Positions 1-8,900 of a stretch of DNA of 64,000 nt are shown piece by piece. Below the pieces are notes generated by a model. The model was not told the origin of the DNA and made no database searches. It saw nothing but the letters and a program-made list of their open reading frames with translations. Within the stretch, counting starts at the first letter, position 1; each line of letters begins with the position of its first letter. The translations under genes and the position numbers were made by a program. Source of the DNA: Desulfobulbus propionicus (GTDB lineage: Bacteria; Desulfobacterota; Desulfobulbia; Desulfobulbales; Desulfobulbaceae); assembly GCA_002748735.1 (NCBI GenBank), contig PDTC01000022.1, positions 30,476 through 94,475 on the forward strand. Reading direction: 5' to 3'.

Positions 1-61
1 AACCAGAGACGGCAGTTGCTTACCGGTGCTTTTGCACCATAATGCCTCAGGAATAACGGAT

Positions 62-1327
62 ATGGTTGTGTTGCACAAGCAGGACCCTGCCGTTTTTGCC
101 AGCCTCTGCCGGGAGCTGGAGCGACAGACAGACCAGCTCGAGCTGATCGCCTCGGAGAACAGCGTTTCTCCAGCCGTGCTCGAGGCCCAGGGCTCGATTT
201 TTACCAACAAGTATGCGGAAGGCTATCCTGGGCGTAGGTACTACAACGGCTGCCAGTTTACCGATGAGGTGGAACGGCTTGCCATTGCGCGGGCCAAGAC
301 CCTGTTTCATGCCGAGTATGCCAATGTTCAGCCGCATTCAGGCAGCCAGGCCAACATGGCAGCCTATTTTGCCCTGCTTAAACCCGGTGACACGGTGCTG
401 GGCATGGACCTTGCCCATGGCGGCCACCTGACCCACGGCTCTCCGGTGAGTTTTTCCGGCAAGCTCTATCGTTTTGTCGCCTACGGTGTGCACCCGGACA
501 GTGAGCGCCTCGACATGGATGCCGTTGAGGATCTTGCCCTGAAAGAGCGGCCAAAGCTGATAGTTGTCGGTGCCAGTGCCTATCCCCGCATCTATGACTT
601 TGCCAGGTTCAGGGCAATAGCCGACAAGGTTGGCGCTGCCCTCATGGTCGATATGGCCCATTTTGCCGGACTGGTGGCCGCCGGGGTGCATCCTTCGCCT
701 GTCCCCTATGCCGACGTTGTCACCTCGACAACCCATAAAACCCTGCGCGGTCCCCGGGGCGGGCTGATCCTTGCCAGGGAAGCATACGCAAGACAGCTCA
801 GTGCTGCCATATTTCCCGGTATTCAGGGTGGCCCCTGCATCCATATTATCGCGGCCAAGGCCGTTGCCCTGCAGGAGGCCCTGAGCCCCGATTTCGTCAC
901 CTATCAGCGGCAGGTCGTAAAAAATACGGCAGAACTGGGGGCCCAGCTTGTCGAGCGTGGCTATCGCCTGGTCTCCGGCGGTACTGACAATCATCTCCTG
1001 CTGGTGGACCTGACCTCCAGACAGGTCACCGGTCAGGAGGCTGCTGACCTGCTGGAAGAGGCCGGATTGACGGTCAACAAGAACGCCATCCCCTTTGATC
1101 CGAGGCCGCCTGCAACGACCTCAGGGATCCGCCTCGGCACGGCAGCGATCACCACTCGCGGCCTTGCCGAGGCGCAAATGAAGGAGATCGCCACCTGGAT
1201 AGACCGGGTGCTCACCAGCCGCTCGCCCCGGGAAAATGCTGTCATCAGAGAGGAGGTCAGAGAGATGTGTGCGCAATATCCTTTGTACAGGGAGCTGGCC
1301 GCTGAGCTCGGGCAGGCAGGGGTATGA
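62..1327 (+). CDS. glyA: Serine hydroxymethyltransferase
   Basis: PLP enzyme of the cytosol that interconverts serine + THF with glycine + 5,10-methylene-THF. The 421 residues from ATG 62 match the usual family length. Near the N-terminus is the family block [13 protein letters not shown]; the PLP signature [13 protein letters not shown] places the Schiff-base lysine at residue 226. A GTG at 26 would add 12 residues that do not resemble the family N-terminus, while ATG 62 has AGGA about ten bases upstream, so I chose 62. The stop overlaps the nrdR start (ATGA), making it the first visible gene of a glyA-nrdR-ribD unit. No promoter is visible in the few bases upstream. Confidence 0.96.
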   Translation: MVVLHKQDPAVFASLCRELERQTDQLELIASENSVSPAVLEAQGSIFTNKYAEGYPGRRYYNGCQFTDEVERLAIARAKTLFHAEYANVQPHSGSQANMAAYFALLKPGDTVLGMDLAHGGHLTHGSPVSFSGKLYRFVAYGVHPDSERLDMDAVEDLALKERPKLIVVGASAYPRIYDFARFRAIADKVGAALMVDMAHFAGLVAAGVHPSPVPYADVVTSTTHKTLRGPRGGLILAREAYARQLSAAIFPGIQGGPCIHIIAAKAVALQEALSPDFVTYQRQVVKNTAELGAQLVERGYRLVSGGTDNHLLLVDLTSRQVTGQEAADLLEEAGLTVNKNAIPFDPRPPATTSGIRLGTAAITTRGLAEAQMKEIATWIDRVLTSRSPRENAVIREEVREMCAQYPLYRELAAELGQAGV

Positions 1328-1794
1328 AGTGTCCCTACTGCGACCAGCTCGATAACCGTGTCATTGACTCCCGGCTGAACAAGGACAAGACTATCACCCG
1401 CAGACGCAGGGTCTGTGCCGCCTGTGACCAGCGCTTCACCACCTATGAGCGCATTGAGTTGATGCTGCCCATGCTGGTGAAAAAGGACGGTCGCCGCGAA
1501 CCCTGGGATCGTGGCAAGATGGTCTCTGGTCTCGAAAAGGCCTGTGAGAAGCTCACGGTGAGCGTCACGGAAATCGATACCTTTGTCGACGCCATCGAGC
1601 AGAAACTTCAGGACTGGAGTGGCAAGGAGATTGCCACCACCCAGATCGGCGAGTGGGTGATGGAGGCACTGCCCCGCCTCAACGAGGTTGCCTATGTCCG
1701 GTTTGCCTCGGTGTACCGGGAATTTCGCGATGTGAACGAGTTCATGGACGAGCTGAAATCGTTTATCGGCGAGCGGGTGCAGGAGCATAAATGA
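1324..1794 (+). CDS. nrdR: Transcriptional repressor NrdR
   Basis: Nucleotide-sensing repressor of ribonucleotide reductase genes. The 156-residue length is typical. The N-terminal zinc ribbon is complete (Cys3, Cys6, Cys31, Cys34) and carries the basic run RRRR just before the second Cys pair; the rest is the ATP-cone that binds ATP/dATP, with the block [19 protein letters not shown] at its start. It overlaps glyA by four bases upstream and ribD by four bases downstream (both ATGA), so the three are probably translationally coupled. The glyA-nrdR-ribD order is common in related bacteria (established knowledge). No NrdR box is evident within the window. Confidence 0.96.
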   Translation: MKCPYCDQLDNRVIDSRLNKDKTITRRRRVCAACDQRFTTYERIELMLPMLVKKDGRREPWDRGKMVSGLEKACEKLTVSVTEIDTFVDAIEQKLQDWSGKEIATTQIGEWVMEALPRLNEVAYVRFASVYREFRDVNEFMDELKSFIGERVQEHK

Positions 1795-2903
1795 GTGGCG
1801 CCTCCCACGACGAGCGCTTCATGGAGCTGGCCCTGGCCGAGGCCCGCAAGGGTGCCGGCCGCACCTCGCCCAACCCCCTGGTCGGGGCAGTTATCGTCTG
1901 CGATGACCAGGTCGTTGCCAGGGGGTATCATCACCGCGCCGGGAGTGCCCATGCCGAGATCAATGCCCTTGCCGAGGCCGGTCCGGCTGCTGTTGGCGCA
2001 ACCCTGTATGTCACCCTCGAACCCTGCAACCATACCGGCCGCACCCCTCCCTGTTCCGAGGCGATCATCACCAGTGGTATTCGTCGGGTAGTCTTCGGGC
2101 TGCGTGACCCCAACCCTCTGGCCGGTGGCGGTGTGGAACGGCTCAGGCAGGCCGGTCTTGACGTGCATGGCCCGGTGCTGGAGTCTCGCTGCCGCGAGTT
2201 GAACTTTCCCTTTCTCAAGCATGTCGCCACTGGCCTGCCCTGGGTAATCATGAAGGCCGGCATGAGCCTGGATGGTCGTATCAGTTACCGGCAGGGCAGC
2301 GGCGGTGCCATCACCGGTCCTGCTGCCCATGAGCGGGTCCATCAGATACGCGATGTCGCTGATGCTCTACTTGTTGGCCGTGGCACAGTGGCGGCTGATA
2401 ATCCCAGCCTGACAACGCGCCTACCCGGGGGTGCTGGTGGCCGTGATCCCCTTCGGGTTATCCTCGACACCAGGCTGCGACTTTCCCCTGAGGCCCGACT
2501 CCTGCACCAGGAGTCATCAGCGCCTACCTGGGTATTCTGTGGCGAAGCAGCGCCTGCTGAGCGGGCAGCGGCACTGAGTGCCCAGGGTGCGGTTGTCCAC
2601 CGGGTTGCCACTTCGGCAAACGGCCTTGATCTTGGCGCTGTCTTCCGGAAACTTGGCAGCGCAGGGATACAGTCGGTGCTCGTCGAGGGTGGTGCTGCCG
2701 TCCATGGCGCTATGCTTCGTGAAGGCCTTGTTGATCAGGCCATGCTCTTTCTTGCCCCGTTCTTCATCGGTGAGGCCGGTACTCCCCTGATTCGCGGCGC
2801 ACTGAGTCCTTCCCCGGAAGCCGTCTTACCAGCCCTCCGGGATGTCAGGGTTGAGCAGGTTGGTGACGACCTGCTGGTCACTGGGCTGATCCGTCGGCCC
2901 TGA
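1791..2903 (+). CDS. ribD: Bifunctional riboflavin deaminase/reductase RibD
   Basis: Carries out the second and third steps of riboflavin synthesis: deamination of the GTP-derived pyrimidine, then NADPH reduction of the ribosyl side chain. The N-terminal cytidine-deaminase-like domain has zinc ligands His54 (motif HAE, with Glu56 the proton shuttle), Cys79 and Cys88 in PCNHTGRTPPC. The C-terminal reductase domain starts near residue 150 (LPWVIMKAGMSLDGRI) and ends with a GLV DQ-type helix. The 370 residues are full length. It overlaps nrdR. No ribE, ribBA or ribH follows; instead the dyad array begins right after the stop, so the rest of the pathway lies elsewhere. Confidence 0.96.
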   Translation: MSGASHDERFMELALAEARKGAGRTSPNPLVGAVIVCDDQVVARGYHHRAGSAHAEINALAEAGPAAVGATLYVTLEPCNHTGRTPPCSEAIITSGIRRVVFGLRDPNPLAGGGVERLRQAGLDVHGPVLESRCRELNFPFLKHVATGLPWVIMKAGMSLDGRISYRQGSGGAITGPAAHERVHQIRDVADALLVGRGTVAADNPSLTTRLPGGAGGRDPLRVILDTRLRLSPEARLLHQESSAPTWVFCGEAAPAERAAALSAQGAVVHRVATSANGLDLGAVFRKLGSAGIQSVLVEGGAAVHGAMLREGLVDQAMLFLAPFFIGEAGTPLIRGALSPSPEAVLPALRDVRVEQVGDDLLVTGLIRRP

Positions 2904-2929
2904 AGCTGGTTGGCCGATGGCCCAGCTTT
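2903..2929 (+). terminator. Hairpin just after ribD
   Basis: Seven-base arms AAGCTGG and CCAGCTT flank an inner GGCC/GGCC dyad immediately after the ribD stop. Only a short T run (TTTCT) follows, so it is a plausible but weak intrinsic terminator for glyA-nrdR-ribD. Confidence 0.45.
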
Positions 2930-2930
2930 C

Positions 2931-4880
2931 TGGATGCCGGCCTTCGCCGGAATGACAGAGAGGGGTGGCGCAATGTCGGGTGTAGTGAACGAGGCCACAG
3001 TGCCGTCATCCCGGGCCTGGATCCAGAAAAGGCGGCCAACCCTGCAAGTATTTGCAACCCCCTATCCACGATTGTCAAAATGAAGCAGCCCGCCGTGTAT
3101 ATCCTGGCCAGCAAGAAAAATGGGACACTCTATGTTGGTGTGACATCGAATCTTGCCAAACGGGTCTGGGAGCACAAAAACGATGTTGGTAAAGGGTTTA
3201 CCCGTCGATACCAGGTACACCGCCTGGTCTGGTACGAAGTACACGAAGGTATGGAAGCGGCCATTACCAGGGAAAAACGGATAAAAGGCTGGCAACGGAA
3301 GTGGAAAATTGCATTGATAGAACAACAGAATCCGGACTGGGTTGACCTGTATGACACACTGGTTTGATGGAGGGAAAAAGTACTGCCAGCGTGTTAAAGG
3401 GATTTCCTGGATGCCGGCTTTCGCCGGAATGACAAATTGCTGTCATCCCGGGCTTGACCCGGGATCCATAAAGGTTGGGGCTTACCGGAAAGTTTCGCTT
3501 CCCTGGATGCCGGCTTTCGCCGGAATGACAAGAGAAGTGCCACAATGACGCAGCATCGTCATCCCGGGCTTGACCCGGGATCCATAAAGGTCGGGGCTTT
3601 GCCGGGAACTTCCGTTTCCTGGATGCCGGCCTTCGCCGGAATGACAAGAGAGGTGGCGGAATGTCGAGTGTAGTGAACGAGGGCACAGTGCTGTCATCCC
3701 GGGCTTGACCCGGGATCCATAAAGGTTGGGGCCTTACCGGGAAGTTCGGTTTCCCTGGATTCCGGCTTTCGCCGGAATGACAGAGGGGTGCCACAATGAC
3801 GCAGTGCCGTCATCCCGGGCTTGACCCGGGATCCATAACGGTTGGGCCTTACCGGGAACTTCCGCTTCCCTGGATGCCGGCTTTCGCCGGAATGACGAAT
3901 TGCTGTCATCCCGGGCTTGCCCCGGGATCCAGAAAAGGTTGGGGCTTTGCCGGGAACTTCCGCTTCCTGGATGCCGGCTTTCGCCGGAATGACAGAGAAG
4001 TGTGGCGAGGGCAGCATCGTCATCCCGGGCTTGACCCGGGATCCATAAAGGTTGGGGCGTTACCGGGAAGTTCGGCTTCCCTGGATTCCGGCTTTCGCCG
4101 GAATGACGCAGTGCTGTCATCCCGGGCCTGACCCGGGATCCAGAAAGGTTGGGCCTTACCGGGAAGTTCCGTTTTCTGGATTCCGGCCTTCGCCGGAATG
4201 ACAAGAGAAGTGCCACAATGACGCAGTGTCGTCATCCCGGGCTTGCCCCGGGATCCATAAAGGTTGGGGCGTTACCGGAAAGTTCCGCTTCCCTGGATTC
4301 CGGCTTTCGCCGGAATGACGAATTGCTGTCATCCCGGGCCTGACCCGGGATCCATAAAGGTTGGGGCTTACCGGGAAGTTCGGCTTCCCTGGATTCCGGC
4401 TTTCGCCGGAATGACAGAGAGAGGTGCCACAATGACGAATTGTCGTCATCCCGGGCTTGCCCCGGGATCCATAAAAGGTCGGGCGGGGCCTTACCGGGAA
4501 GTTCGGCTTCCTGGATTCCGGCCTTCGCCGGAATGACAAATTGCTGTCATCCCGGGCTTGCCCCGGGATCCATAGAGGTTGGGGCCTTACCGGGAAGTTC
4601 AGCTTCCTGGATTCCGGCTTTCGCCGGAATGACGAATTGTCGTCATCCCGGGCTTGACCCGGGATCCATAGAGGTCGGGACGTTATCGGAAAGTTCGGCT
4701 TCTCTGGATGCCGGCTTTCGCCGGAATGACAGAGAGGGGTAGCGGAATGTCGGGTGTGGTGAACGAGGCCACAGCATCGTCATCCCGGGCTTGCCCCGGG
4801 ATCCATAGAGATTGGGCCTTACCGGAAAGTTCCGCTTCCTGGATGCCGGCTTGCCCCGGAATGACAGAGAGCTGTCGGAA
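2931..4880. repeat. Array I of alternating palindromic dyads (REP/BIME-like)
   Basis: Two short dyads alternate. Type A has the core ATTCCGGCTTTCGCCGGAAT and is followed by GAC; type B is GTCATCCCGGG-cttga-CCCGGGATCCA. I count about 15 A and 14 B copies here. Read on the opposite strand, A also begins GTCAT and ends ATCCAGG, so A and B look like inverted relatives of one element, facing each other as in bacterial interspersed mosaic elements. B start points (3442, 3558, 3693, 3809, 3905, 4019, 4116, 4231, 4328, 4445, 4546, 4642, 4779) fall at about 97, 116 or 136 base intervals. A longer spacer occurs three times (near 2971, 3661 and 4747). All long ORFs across the array are translation artefacts of the repeat. 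A GIY-YIG gene interrupts the array near its left end. Confidence 0.9.
3080..3367 (+). CDS. GIY-YIG endonuclease-domain protein
   Basis: A 95-residue protein consisting of a single GIY-YIG domain: VYILASKKNGTLYVGVTSN gives the two-part signature (VYI...YVG), and the catalytic Arg lies in LAKRVWEHK with Glu in YEVHEGMEAAITREKRIKGW. This is the small UPF0213/YhbQ-like class of GIY-YIG proteins, not a full homing enzyme. Exact substrate is unknown. It lies between the first dyad pair (2931-3030) and the main array (from 3400), so it is surrounded by repeats on both sides. I infer, but cannot show, that single-domain GIY-YIG genes of this sort are linked to the spread or upkeep of such repeats, in the way RAYT transposases are for REPs. 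Confidence 0.88.
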   Translation: MKQPAVYILASKKNGTLYVGVTSNLAKRVWEHKNDVGKGFTRRYQVHRLVWYEVHEGMEAAITREKRIKGWQRKWKIALIEQQNPDWVDLYDTLV

Positions 4881-5031
4881 TGACAAAGGGGGGCGTCCTG
4901 TTCTTGATAGCTGGAGATATACAAAAATATCGAAAAGTTAAATGTCATACTCTTTTACTTTTGCCCGTTGATCTGCTACGCTGACACATAAGACTATTTT
5001 TTTCCTGCATACTCTGCACAAGGAGGGTTTT

Positions 5032-5736
5032 ATGCAACACAGGCTACTCATCCTTTTAACAATTTTCTGGGCGTCAGGTGCCTGGGCCGGCAACAACGCT
5101 GGCGGTGCCTTTACTACCTGGCCGGATACCGGGCAGAGCACATGCTACGATAACAGTGGTGAAATTCCCTGTCCGCAGGAAGGTGAGGCATTTTACGGCC
5201 AGGACGCCCAGTACCAGGGGCCGGTTCGTTCCTATACCAAACTGGATAGCAGTGGCAATCCATTGCCGGAAGATGCTACGAGCTGGGTTATGGTGCGCGA
5301 CAATGTGACCGGTCTGATCTGGGAGGTAAAGGAGAACGGCGATGGAACTGCAGAGTACAGTAACCCCCATGACGCCGACAACACCTATACCTGGTGTGAT
5401 ACCAATCCTGATACCAACGGCGGTGACCAGGGCACCTGCGGCGATCATGACACCGAGGAGTTTATCAATGCCTTGAACAGCGCTAACTTTGGCGGCTACA
5501 ATGACTGGCGGCTGCCCACCATCAAAGAGCTGGCAACCCTTGTTGACTACGCCAAATACAATCCGGCCATTGATACGGCCTTTTTCCCTGATACACACTC
5601 GGCCACTTACTGGTCGGCTACTACTCTCGCGCTCGATACCAGCTTCGCATGGAACGTGCATTTCGACTACGGCTACGACGGCAGCCTCAATAAGTCGTAC
5701 AGCAACCATGTGCGCGCTGTTCGCGCCGGACAGTAG
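5032..5736 (+). CDS. Secreted DUF1566 protein, candidate DGR variable protein
   Basis: A 234-residue exported protein: signal peptide MQHRLLILLTIFWASGAWAG, then a DUF1566 (Lcl C-terminal) domain with DNVTGLIWEVKENGDGT, NDWRLPTIKELATLVDY, NPAIDTAFFPDT, YWSATT and the end block VRAVRAGQ. DUF1566 has a C-type-lectin-like fold and is a known class of target domain for diversity-generating retroelements (established knowledge). The last 42 codons (5608-5733) correspond to the usual variable region. They differ from the second DUF1566 copy at 6214-6342 nearly only at first and second codon positions. A strong AAGGAGG precedes the ATG. Directly downstream is an avd stump, the usual DGR order. Ligand unknown. 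Confidence 0.85.
   Translation: MQHRLLILLTIFWASGAWAGNNAGGAFTTWPDTGQSTCYDNSGEIPCPQEGEAFYGQDAQYQGPVRSYTKLDSSGNPLPEDATSWVMVRDNVTGLIWEVKENGDGTAEYSNPHDADNTYTWCDTNPDTNGGDQGTCGDHDTEEFINALNSANFGGYNDWRLPTIKELATLVDYAKYNPAIDTAFFPDTHSATYWSATTLALDTSFAWNVHFDYGYDGSLNKSYSNHVRAVRAGQ
5608..5733 (+). repeat. Putative DGR variable region 1
   Basis: Codons 193-234 of the DUF1566 gene. Paired with 6214-6342, the differing codons include CTC/CGC, CTC/GGC, GAT/TAT, ACC/GCC, TTC/AGC, AAC/TAC, GAC/GGC, TAC/AGC, TAC/GCC, AGC/TAC and CAT/CGT. All of these could be explained by substitution at template adenines. The 3' flank (GTGCGCGCTGTTCGCGCC) is identical in both copies and GC-rich, like an IMH. The two regions differ by one codon in length, which a single template would not explain. 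Confidence 0.6.
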
Positions 5737-5778
5737 GTTGATACTTGGAACCTTTGGCTCTTTTGCGGGGTGCTGCTT

Positions 5779-5883
5779 ATGGCGCGTTATGAGCATTTAC
5801 CAATCTATAAAAAGGGAATGGAACTGGCTGGTTATCGTGAGCATTGCGTCCGCGGTTTCAGCCGGTATCATTACATACAGTGA
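5779..5883 (+). pseudogene. avd: Truncated avd (DGR accessory variability determinant)
   Basis: A 34-codon reading frame beginning MARYEHLPIYKKGMELA and ending VRGFSRYHYIQ before TGA. This matches, from memory of the family, the conserved N-terminus of Avd four-helix-bundle proteins (YEHLPIYK..MDLA...VR.FSRYHKYTLG). Avd is normally about 110-125 residues, binds the DGR reverse transcriptase as a pentameric barrel and is needed for mutagenic retrohoming. Here everything after the first helix is gone and the next DUF1566 gene starts nine bases after the stop. It sits 42 bases after the first DUF1566 gene, which is the usual position of avd. Too short to function; I regard it as the scar of a deleted avd-TR-RT segment. 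Confidence 0.8.
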
Positions 5884-5891
5884 GGAAACAT

Positions 5892-5997
5892 ATGAAACAG
5901 AATAGACATGTACTGCTGTCCCTGCTGACATACCGTTCCTGCATATGCGGCATGTATTGATAATGGTGACGGCACGGTCACGGATACGGCAACCGGG
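5892..5997 (+). pseudogene. Frameshifted signal-peptide segment of the large DUF1566 protein
   Basis: ATG 5892 begins MKQNRHVLLSLLT, a typical signal peptide, but that frame stops after 22 codons. The frame that encodes the mature protein runs from about 5931 (VPAYAACIDNGDGTVTDTAT) directly into the next entry. The two halves are offset by one base near 5928-5930, so a single indel has cut the export signal from the protein, or the sequence has an error there. Confidence 0.7.
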
Positions 5998-8900
5998 TTG
6001 ATGTGGGCACAGGCCAGTGCTGATACTGACAACGATGGAACCCCTAATAAGATGAGCTGGCAAGAGGCCCTGGCCTGGTGTGAAAACCTTGAACTGGCAG
6101 GGTATACCGACTGGCGGCTCCCCAATATCAATGAGCTGCGCTCCCTTGTCGATGACTCCAGATATAATCCGGCCATCGATACCACCTTTTTCCCTGATAC
6201 ACGCTCGGCCTATTACTGGTCGGCGACTACTCGCGCGGGCTATGCCAGCAGCGCATGGTACGTGCATTTCGGCAGCGGCTACGGCGGCCTCAGCTACCAT
6301 AAGTCGGCCTACTACCGTGTGCGCGCTGTTCGCGCCGGACAGTCTTCGGTAATTGGGCCATTGGATCCTTTGAGTATTTCCCTTTCCGCGACGACGGTGG
6401 CGCCAGGCAATACGCTTACCCTGCAGGGAGAAGGGTTTACTGCCAATGGAAGTATCGAGTTAACCTTTATACATCCTGATACAAGTGCCTCAACAACCAC
6501 AGTACAGGCTGATTCCTACGGATATCTGGAGTATCAGTGGCAGGTACTGCCGCAAAGCGAGGAAGGGCAATATACAGTTACGGCAAGAGATGTTACTACT
6601 GATCGTTATACCTCACCATTATCCTACACTGTAGACCAGGGTGTCACCATTGTAACCGGAGTGTACAGGGCTGCCAATGTGGGGGTGATTGGCAATGAAT
6701 TTTCCCTTTGGATGGATATCTCTGTTGATGGTCAGGCAACTGCTGATTTTTGCAATCAGTACAGCACTGAAATAACCGGTACCGACGGTATGCCGGTGAC
6801 AACCCTGGGCTGTGAGCATCAGGGTGCAGGAACCTATGTACCAAACTCCTCTCGTTATAAATTCACTTTTCGTATAGTGCCAACAGGACATGCTGCCTGG
6901 TTTGAAGGTGGCAAGATGACCTTTATTGATAAGAGTAACCCTGCGATAAGGCATGAAGTTAGGGGCCTTGGACAGCTGGATATTTATGGCACCACCTTTG
7001 ATATGCGCTACCATGCCTGGAAGTTTGAAAATGCACACTGGACTGTGCCTCAAAATTTGATAGTTGGTTTTAGTGATTTTCCCCAAAATGAATATGCCTG
7101 GTTGATTGATAGTCTTAAAAAATTCCTGCCTAAGGAAAAAATCGGTGCACTGATTACAGATTTTGGTGAATTTAATATTTATCATTTGGGTTTTGTTCCT
7201 GTTTTACCTTATTATGATTCTGCTAATGGGGGCTGTTTTGGCATGGCAACGGTTGCCATTGCCAACTTTATCCATGATGGTGCGACCTGGGGCATGGGAG
7301 GTTTGGAAGATTTTGATGATGAGATTAATGCCTTCTGGCCCACAGGAGCAACCCAGGCAGCCGGACCATTCAAGCCCCTTGATGATCAAGTAGGAAAGTA
7401 CAACTGGAATGTACAGTCAGCCAAAAAAATTATGTACTATCATGCCGCTCAGGAGTACTTCAAAGGAGGTTCTCATGGCGTAGGTTCTATGGAGAACAAA
7501 GATTTTTTCCCAGATTCTCGATTAGAAACACTAAAAAAAGGAAGACCTATTTCTTTTGGATTTCGTTTGGCTGAGGGGAGTCATCGAGTAGCAATTGTAC
7601 AGGCAATTACCTTAAATGGGTGCGATTTTTATACTGTCTGGGACAACAATCAACCTCTAAATCCAGAAAGAGAGTACAGTCCATACCAGCAGTGGGTCGT
7701 AACTAATCCAGGAGGAATGTATAAAAAATTAGGTAATGGTACGTCGATTTATCGGGTCAACAAAACAGATGGGTCTTTGAGCAAGAGAATGTACGATATT
7801 AAAAAGGCCTTTATTATTTCTCCAGACCAAGAATCAGATACCTTCAATATTTATAACCTGCGAAACGATAAACTGGCCAGCCAGCAAAAGAAAGAATCTG
7901 GTGACGGGAAAAGGGACTCGGAAAACCAGGTACGAAACGACCATCCTGACCATATTGTTATTCAGACGCTGGGTATAAATGTTGACAGTGTACAAACCAC
8001 CGGCGGCCAGCCTGTTCCTTTGATTCCCAACGGGTCACTTGAGACCGACGACAGTGCTGTTATTGTAACAACTACTGGTGGTATGTACAATGCCATCTAT
8101 CTGCCGGTTACCAATGATTACCGCATGGACATAACCAAGCAGGAAGATATTGACAATCCAAAGATCTATATAAAATTTGGCCAGACCAACGGCCAGGTCA
8201 AACAACGTCACCATGATGATCTTGGCCTGCCTGTTGGTGCTGCAACACAGATGTATTTTCAGGTTGGACGCACCAACAGCGATATGCAGGTGCATGTGAT
8301 TGGCGGTGCGGCACAGGATCCGGTTTTTGAAGGTCTTGCTACGCCGCCGTTGTTGCCGCCGGTTAACTTTCGCGGCCTGTATCAGGCAGACGGTGTGCGG
8401 CTGAACTGGAGCACTCCGGAAGATCCTGCCTTTGATCATGTGGTGGTGGTACGTAAAGAAGGCGGATATCCTGCCTCACCTGCAGATGGAGAGGTGCTCT
8501 ATTCAGGGACTGGTGAAGAAATACTGGATACAAATGCTCAGCAAAATCATCTCCATTTTTACAGTGCGTTCAGTGTAGATGGCAGCGGAGATCCATCAGA
8601 AGCGGTCAATCTGTGGATTGATACCCGTAAATACAGCATTGAAGGAACTGTAAGCAAGACCGACGGCACTCCGCTGTCTGGTGTGTTGCTCGAACTGCAG
8701 GGACCGGATGTTGAAAGCCAGTATACGGCAGTTACCGGCCCGGATGGACGATACACCATTGCCAATATTCAAAATAATCCCTACACCTTGTCCGCGCATA
8801 AGTTTGGGTACGGTTTTGGCAGTAATCCACGTACGGTAGACATCAATGTTGCCAACCAGATAGAAAATTTTGCTGATGGAACCGGAGTGCCGGCAGCCCG

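Noticed and set aside
338-994. 218-codon minus-strand frame opposite glyA
   Set aside because: Shadow of a highly conserved GC-rich coding region; no family resemblance or ribosome binding site.
2931-4880. CRISPR array
   Set aside because: The repeats are palindromic pairs in alternating orientation, the linkers are conserved rather than unique, and no cas genes are present.
3130-4948. Many ORFs with VIPAKAGIQ, GSRVKPGMT and FRRKPESR segments
   Set aside because: These are translations of the dyad array in several frames; they repeat with the array and have no start signals.
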